From NCBI GenBank assembly GCA_030628905.1, contig DAOVQB010000007.1:1-56773 (forward strand): 56,773 nucleotides of DNA, read 5' to 3'. Both the position numbers and the translations under genes were made by a program. The notes under the pieces were generated by a model. It was not told where the DNA came from and searched no databases. It was given only the letters and a program-made list of their open reading frames with translations. Shown here in pieces: positions 53,573-56,773 of the stretch (position 1 is its first letter; each line of letters opens with the position of its first letter). This DNA is from DAOVQB01 sp023128935 (GTDB taxonomy: Bacteria; Eisenbacteria; RBG-16-71-46; CAIMUX01; WJJG01).

Positions 53573-53588
53573 TGGCATGCGATTTGCA
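53573..53588 (+). promoter_or_regulatory. Sigma-54 (-24/-12) promoter
   Basis: TGGCATG-N4-TTGCA: the -24 GG and -12 GC are separated by exactly 10 bases, and 11 of 12 consensus bases of TGGCACG-N4-TTGCA match. Initiation near 53600 would give a ~120-nt leader to the receiver gene. Together with rpoN and an NtrC-type activator in the window this is a well-supported call. Confidence 0.7.
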
Positions 53589-53718
53589 TGTTGTTGTGCT
53601 GTCGACCGCAAAAGTATCTGCAGTCGGCCGGCCATTTATCGTGCTCACGTATTATTGCCAGCGGGTCTATGTTGGCCATGAATATCGAACGTGACCGCTT
53701 GGGGCTGGGGGGGGAGAA

Positions 53719-54135
53719 GTGATTGTAGCACACGCGAAGAGTCGGCGATTGACCGTTCTACTCGCGGACGATGATCTATCCTTTGGACGCGGGCTGGCCC
53801 TCCTCCTCCGGCCCCACTTCCACACGCTCATTGCCAGCGGATCGGCCGATGCCCTGGCGCGTTGTGATGAAGCATGCCCTGACGCAGCTCTCATTGACTT
53901 GGATATGCCCACCTACCTGGCCCCCCACCCTGAGGAAGAGGGCATGCATCTGGCCCGCGCGCTCAAGCAGCGCTTCGGCACGGACTTTCCGATCATCCTT
54001 GTCACGCGACACGAACTTCGCGAGATTCCCCAGCCATTCTTGGCGGAAGTGGACAGCTTCTTTCACAAGCCACTCTGTGCTGAAAGCCTAGTCTCCCGCC
54101 TGCACACCTTGATTCAAGAGAGCGGCGACCGCTGA
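53719..54135 (+). CDS. Stand-alone receiver-domain response regulator
   Basis: The 138 residues are one REC domain without an output domain: LLADDDLSF (acidic pocket), ALIDLDMP (phospho-Asp), ILVTRHE, and the Lys in FFHKPLC. There is a ~10-residue insertion after the phospho-Asp (TYLAPHPEEEG). The GTG start follows a G-rich ribosome site. Likely driven by the sigma-54 promoter upstream; might serve as phosphate sink or as a protein-interaction switch for the same kinase. Confidence 0.88.
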   Translation: MIVAHAKSRRLTVLLADDDLSFGRGLALLLRPHFHTLIASGSADALARCDEACPDAALIDLDMPTYLAPHPEEEGMHLARALKQRFGTDFPIILVTRHELREIPQPFLAEVDSFFHKPLCAESLVSRLHTLIQESGDR

Positions 54136-54205
54136 CGACAATCGCCTATGCATCCAATTCTGGCATCTAGCCCTCTACCTGGTGGCGCAGTTCACGCCCA
54201 TCCCT

Positions 54206-54211
54206 TATAAT
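54206..54211 (+). promoter_or_regulatory. Consensus -10 box upstream of the C25 protease
   Basis: A perfect TATAAT about 100 bp before the protease ATG, in the gap after the receiver gene. No good -35 box lies 16-18 bp upstream, so the promoter is weak, activated, or not real. Confidence 0.35.
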
Positions 54212-54311
54212 GATGCTACTGGTGTTCCTGGGCTCTTGTTCTGCGGTGGCATCCACTCTTGGCTCGCCCCGCACGCCGGGCAGCCCTTTTCCTCAAGGAG
54301 GCATATACAAT

Positions 54312-56773
54312 ATGAAAGCACACACACACTGGCCATGGCGGCCTGCGCTCCTCGCTCTGATCCTGGCAACACTGGTCTCCGCCGGTTCCGCCACTGCGGA
54401 AGTCATTCACGTCGATGACCGCACAGGCGACCCCGGGCTTTCATTGGCGTCCCAGGGAGTAGAGGGCATCGATGTCCACTATTCCATGGATTCCTTTACG
54501 ATCGAACCGGTCACTATCAACGGTGAACCGATGCAGGCTGTCTCGATTCCCGGTGTCATCCTCCCCACCGATGCGGGCACCCCGAACCTGCCGAGCATCT
54601 GCCGCTATGTAGCCCTGCCCCAGGGCGCCACGGGAACATTCCAGATAGTTTCGTCCCGCAGCCGCACGTACCAGGGCATCGACGTATCCCCGGCACCCGT
54701 GCTTCCGGATGCAGATGACGACTCGCCTCTGGTCTATGAGAAGGACGCTTCCATCTACAGCCAGGATGCGCTGTTCCCCGCAACGACCGTGCAACTATCT
54801 GAACCTTCGAAGATGCGGGGCGTCGATGTCTCGATCCTCGCGATCACCCCATTCCAATACAACCCGGTGACAAGGGAACTGATCGTCTACACGCATCTTG
54901 AGATCCGCATTGACTTCGAGGGGGGCAACGGCCACTTCGGTGAGGACCGGCTCCGCAGCATCCACTGGGAACCGATCCTGCGCAATCACCTGCTGAACTA
55001 CAGCTCCCTGCCAACAATCGATTCTAGCGCCCCGCGCGGAGACCGCGACTGCTACGAGTACATCATCGTCACCCCTGACCATCCTGATTTCATCGCTTGG
55101 GCGGATACCCTGAAGGCCTGGCGCAAGCTGCAGGGCATCAGCACCGAGACCTACACCACCACCGACATCGGAGGAACCGGCCCCTACACCATCTGGGCTT
55201 GGTTCCGCGATATCTACGCCACCTGGGATCCCCCACCGGTGGCCTTCACCATTCTGGGCGATGAGCCGAATACTGGGGACGGCCGAGATACAGGAGTCCA
55301 CGCATTCATGTGGGCGGGGTACTGCGTCTCAGACAACCGCTATGCAGACGCCGAGCCCGTGCCGGATGAACTCCCCGACATGGCCCACGGCCGCATCTGT
55401 GCGCGCGACGCCGGCGAGCTCGAGACCATGATCGGCAAGATGCTGACCTATGAAAGGCAACCACCAACAGATCACGCCTTCTACAACCACCCGGTCTGTG
55501 CCGGCGGCTGGCAGACGGATCGGTGGTACATCCTCTGCACAGAAATTGTTTACGGGTTCCAGGCAAACGTGCTCGGCAAAGACCCGATCCGCGAGTACGC
55601 CATCCACTCAGGCTATCCCGGCAGCGTTTGGTCAAGCAACTCCCACACCGGCACGGTCGTGAGCTACTTCGGCCCTGAGGGCCTCGGTTACATCCCGGCC
55701 ACGCCTGGCCATCTCACCGATTGGGGCGGCCACGCTGATCGGCTGATCGCTGACATCAATGCAGGCACCTACTTCGTACTGCATCGCGATCATGGCAACG
55801 AGTTCGCGTGGACAACCCCATACTTCAGCACCAGCCATCTGTGGTATCTGAACAACGATCTACTCCCCTTTATGTTCAGCATCAACTGTCTAACGGGCAA
55901 GTACGATCACTTATATTCCTGCTTCACAGAACGCTACCATCGCGATGAAGATGCGGCCTTGGGCCTTATCGCGGCATCTGAGGTTTCATCCTCCTTTGTC
56001 AATGACACCTTCCTCTGGGGCGTCTTCGACGGGCTGTGGCCCGAGTTCGACCCGTATTACCCGGAGCGGGGCGGCGGCGCTGCCGACAGTATCGGTTCCC
56101 CGGACCTCAGAACCGCATTTGCCATGGCCTCGGGCAAATACTACTTGGAGGCCAGCTCTTGGCCGAGCAACCCGTATGACAAGGTCAAGACCTACCACCT
56201 CTTCCACCACCACGGAGAGGCATTCATGCAGCTCTACTCCGAGGTGCCGCAGGATCTCACTGTCGCTCACGGCAGCATCTGTCCGCTCAACGCCTCCAGC
56301 TTTACCATTACCGCCAATGAAGGCGCACTTATCGGGTTGACGGTGGCGGGAGAGATCATCGGTGTGGCCATCGCGACCGGTGAGCCACAGCAGGTTGCGA
56401 TAATTCCACAGACCGAGGAGGGCACGCTGCGCATCACGGTGACCAAAGCCAACTACTATCGCTACGATGTCAGCATACCGATCGAGCCAGACCAGGCTAT
56501 CGATGAGGGTACTGGCGGCGCGGACCTCCTGGGTGTGCTGATGCTTTCTGCCAACGCCCCGAACCCATTCGCGGCAGCTACGCGGATCAACTATGCGATT
56601 CCCAGTAACGTCGAGGGCTCGCCGGTGCTGCTGAGTATCCATGACGCCACGGGCCGCCTGGTGCGCACACTCGTGGACGGCCCATCCTCAGCAGGCATGC
56701 ACACAATCTCTTGGGACGGGACGGATCCGAGCGGAAGATCGGTGACTAGCGGCATCTACTTCTATCAGCTCCG
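54312..56773 (+). CDS. Gingipain-family (C25) secreted cysteine protease with FlgD/T9SS-like C-terminal domain (3' end cut)
   Basis: The frame stays open from the ATG (54312, AAGGAGG upstream) to the window end, about 820 residues. A signal peptide (LLALILATLVSAGSATA) is followed by a propeptide-like region of ~190 residues. The protease domain has YEYIIVTPDH, ILGDEP, the catalytic His in HRDHGNEFAW (His494) and the catalytic Cys in SINCLTGKYDH (Cys526), a 32-residue spacing close to that of RgpB. After a beta-sandwich, from about residue 745 the C-terminus reads NAPNPFAAATRINYAIP, GRLVRTLVDG, SAGMHTISWDG, SGIYFYQL: the FlgD-Ig/type-A sorting domain that marks cargo for surface export. Codes for a secreted or surface protease. 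Confidence 0.9.
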   Translation, partial: MKAHTHWPWRPALLALILATLVSAGSATAEVIHVDDRTGDPGLSLASQGVEGIDVHYSMDSFTIEPVTINGEPMQAVSIPGVILPTDAGTPNLPSICRYVALPQGATGTFQIVSSRSRTYQGIDVSPAPVLPDADDDSPLVYEKDASIYSQDALFPATTVQLSEPSKMRGVDVSILAITPFQYNPVTRELIVYTHLEIRIDFEGGNGHFGEDRLRSIHWEPILRNHLLNYSSLPTIDSSAPRGDRDCYEYIIVTPDHPDFIAWADTLKAWRKLQGISTETYTTTDIGGTGPYTIWAWFRDIYATWDPPPVAFTILGDEPNTGDGRDTGVHAFMWAGYCVSDNRYADAEPVPDELPDMAHGRICARDAGELETMIGKMLTYERQPPTDHAFYNHPVCAGGWQTDRWYILCTEIVYGFQANVLGKDPIREYAIHSGYPGSVWSSNSHTGTVVSYFGPEGLGYIPATPGHLTDWGGHADRLIADINAGTYFVLHRDHGNEFAWTTPYFSTSHLWYLNNDLLPFMFSINCLTGKYDHLYSCFTERYHRDEDAALGLIAASEVSSSFVNDTFLWGVFDGLWPEFDPYYPERGGGAADSIGSPDLRTAFAMASGKYYLEASSWPSNPYDKVKTYHLFHHHGEAFMQLYSEVPQDLTVAHGSICPLNASSFTITANEGALIGLTVAGEIIGVAIATGEPQQVAIIPQTEEGTLRITVTKANYYRYDVSIPIEPDQAIDEGTGGADLLGVLMLSANAPNPFAAATRINYAIPSNVEGSPVLLSIHDATGRLVRTLVDGPSSAGMHTISWDGTDPSGRSVTSGIYFYQL

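Larger units (their letters stand above)
53376..53718. other. Regulatory gap before the stand-alone receiver gene
   Basis: No gene in 343 bp. It holds the inverted repeat at 53423-53445 and the sigma-54 promoter at 53573-53588, listed separately. A second element at 53532-53545 (TGGCAAC-N3-TTGC) resembles a -24/-12 pair but is one base too short. The last bases (GGGGGGGGAGAA) give the ribosome site of the next gene. Confidence 0.6.

Overview
The window looks like a chromosome segment of an uncultured, GC-rich, diderm bacterium. Lipopolysaccharide genes (kdsA, kdsB, kdsD, lptB, lptC, an LpxL-type acyltransferase) and a LolA-like carrier show an outer membrane. A GWxTD-domain protein, a secreted gingipain-type (C25) protease with a FlgD/T9SS-like C-terminal sorting domain, an FG-GAP propeller histidine kinase and an Fn3/SUMF1 lipoprotein fit the candidate phyla around Eisenbacteria, Latescibacteria and the FCB group. 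That placement is an inference from gene content; there is no rRNA, tRNA, CRISPR array, insertion sequence or phage gene in view.

Region 1 (1-32657) is one uninterrupted minus-strand run of 30 genes. In transcription order these are mreB-mreC-mreD-mrdA-rodA (rod shape and wall elongation), lgt, comF, rng, rplU-rpmA (with a good sigma-70 promoter in front), kdsB-pyrG-kdsA-kdsD-lpxL-like-lptC-lptB (LPS), rpoN-hpf-hprK, PTS EIIA-EIIB-GH57-EIICD-ptsH-ptsI, a sugar nucleotidyltransferase, metK, ftsK and a lolA-like gene cut by the window edge. It resembles the proteobacterial lpt-rpoN-hpf-pts-hprK cluster, but with a complete mannose-family PTS (EIIC and EIID fused), an alpha-glucan-active GH57 enzyme between the PTS genes, and no lptA, kdsC or rapZ at their usual places.

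Region 2 (32658-46039) is mixed-strand. It holds a small secreted protein, an Fn3/SUMF1 lipoprotein behind a strong RNA hairpin, thrS, a Wzx-like flippase, a methyltransferase with a one-base frameshift in a C6 tract, two divergent GT4 glycosyltransferases, the GWxTD protein, a 'mixed-type' phosphofructokinase, and a chimera of a histone-H1-like basic tail with a ClpB-D2-like AAA+ domain. The chimera keeps Walker A and sensor 2 but has lost the Walker B acids, sensor-1 Asn, Arg finger and pore-loop Tyr.

Region 3 (46054-48939) is a nucleoside salvage operon: two NupP/NupQ-type ABC permeases and purine nucleoside phosphorylase, without the ATPase or binding protein.

Region 4 (49106-56773) is a candidate signalling and secretion locus. 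An FG-GAP propeller histidine kinase is divergent from an NtrC-family activator. After the activator come a perfect 8-bp inverted repeat, a well-spaced sigma-54 promoter about 130 bp further on, a stand-alone receiver protein, and the C25 protease that runs off the window. I rate this locus and the H1/AAA+ chimera as the most promising novelties.
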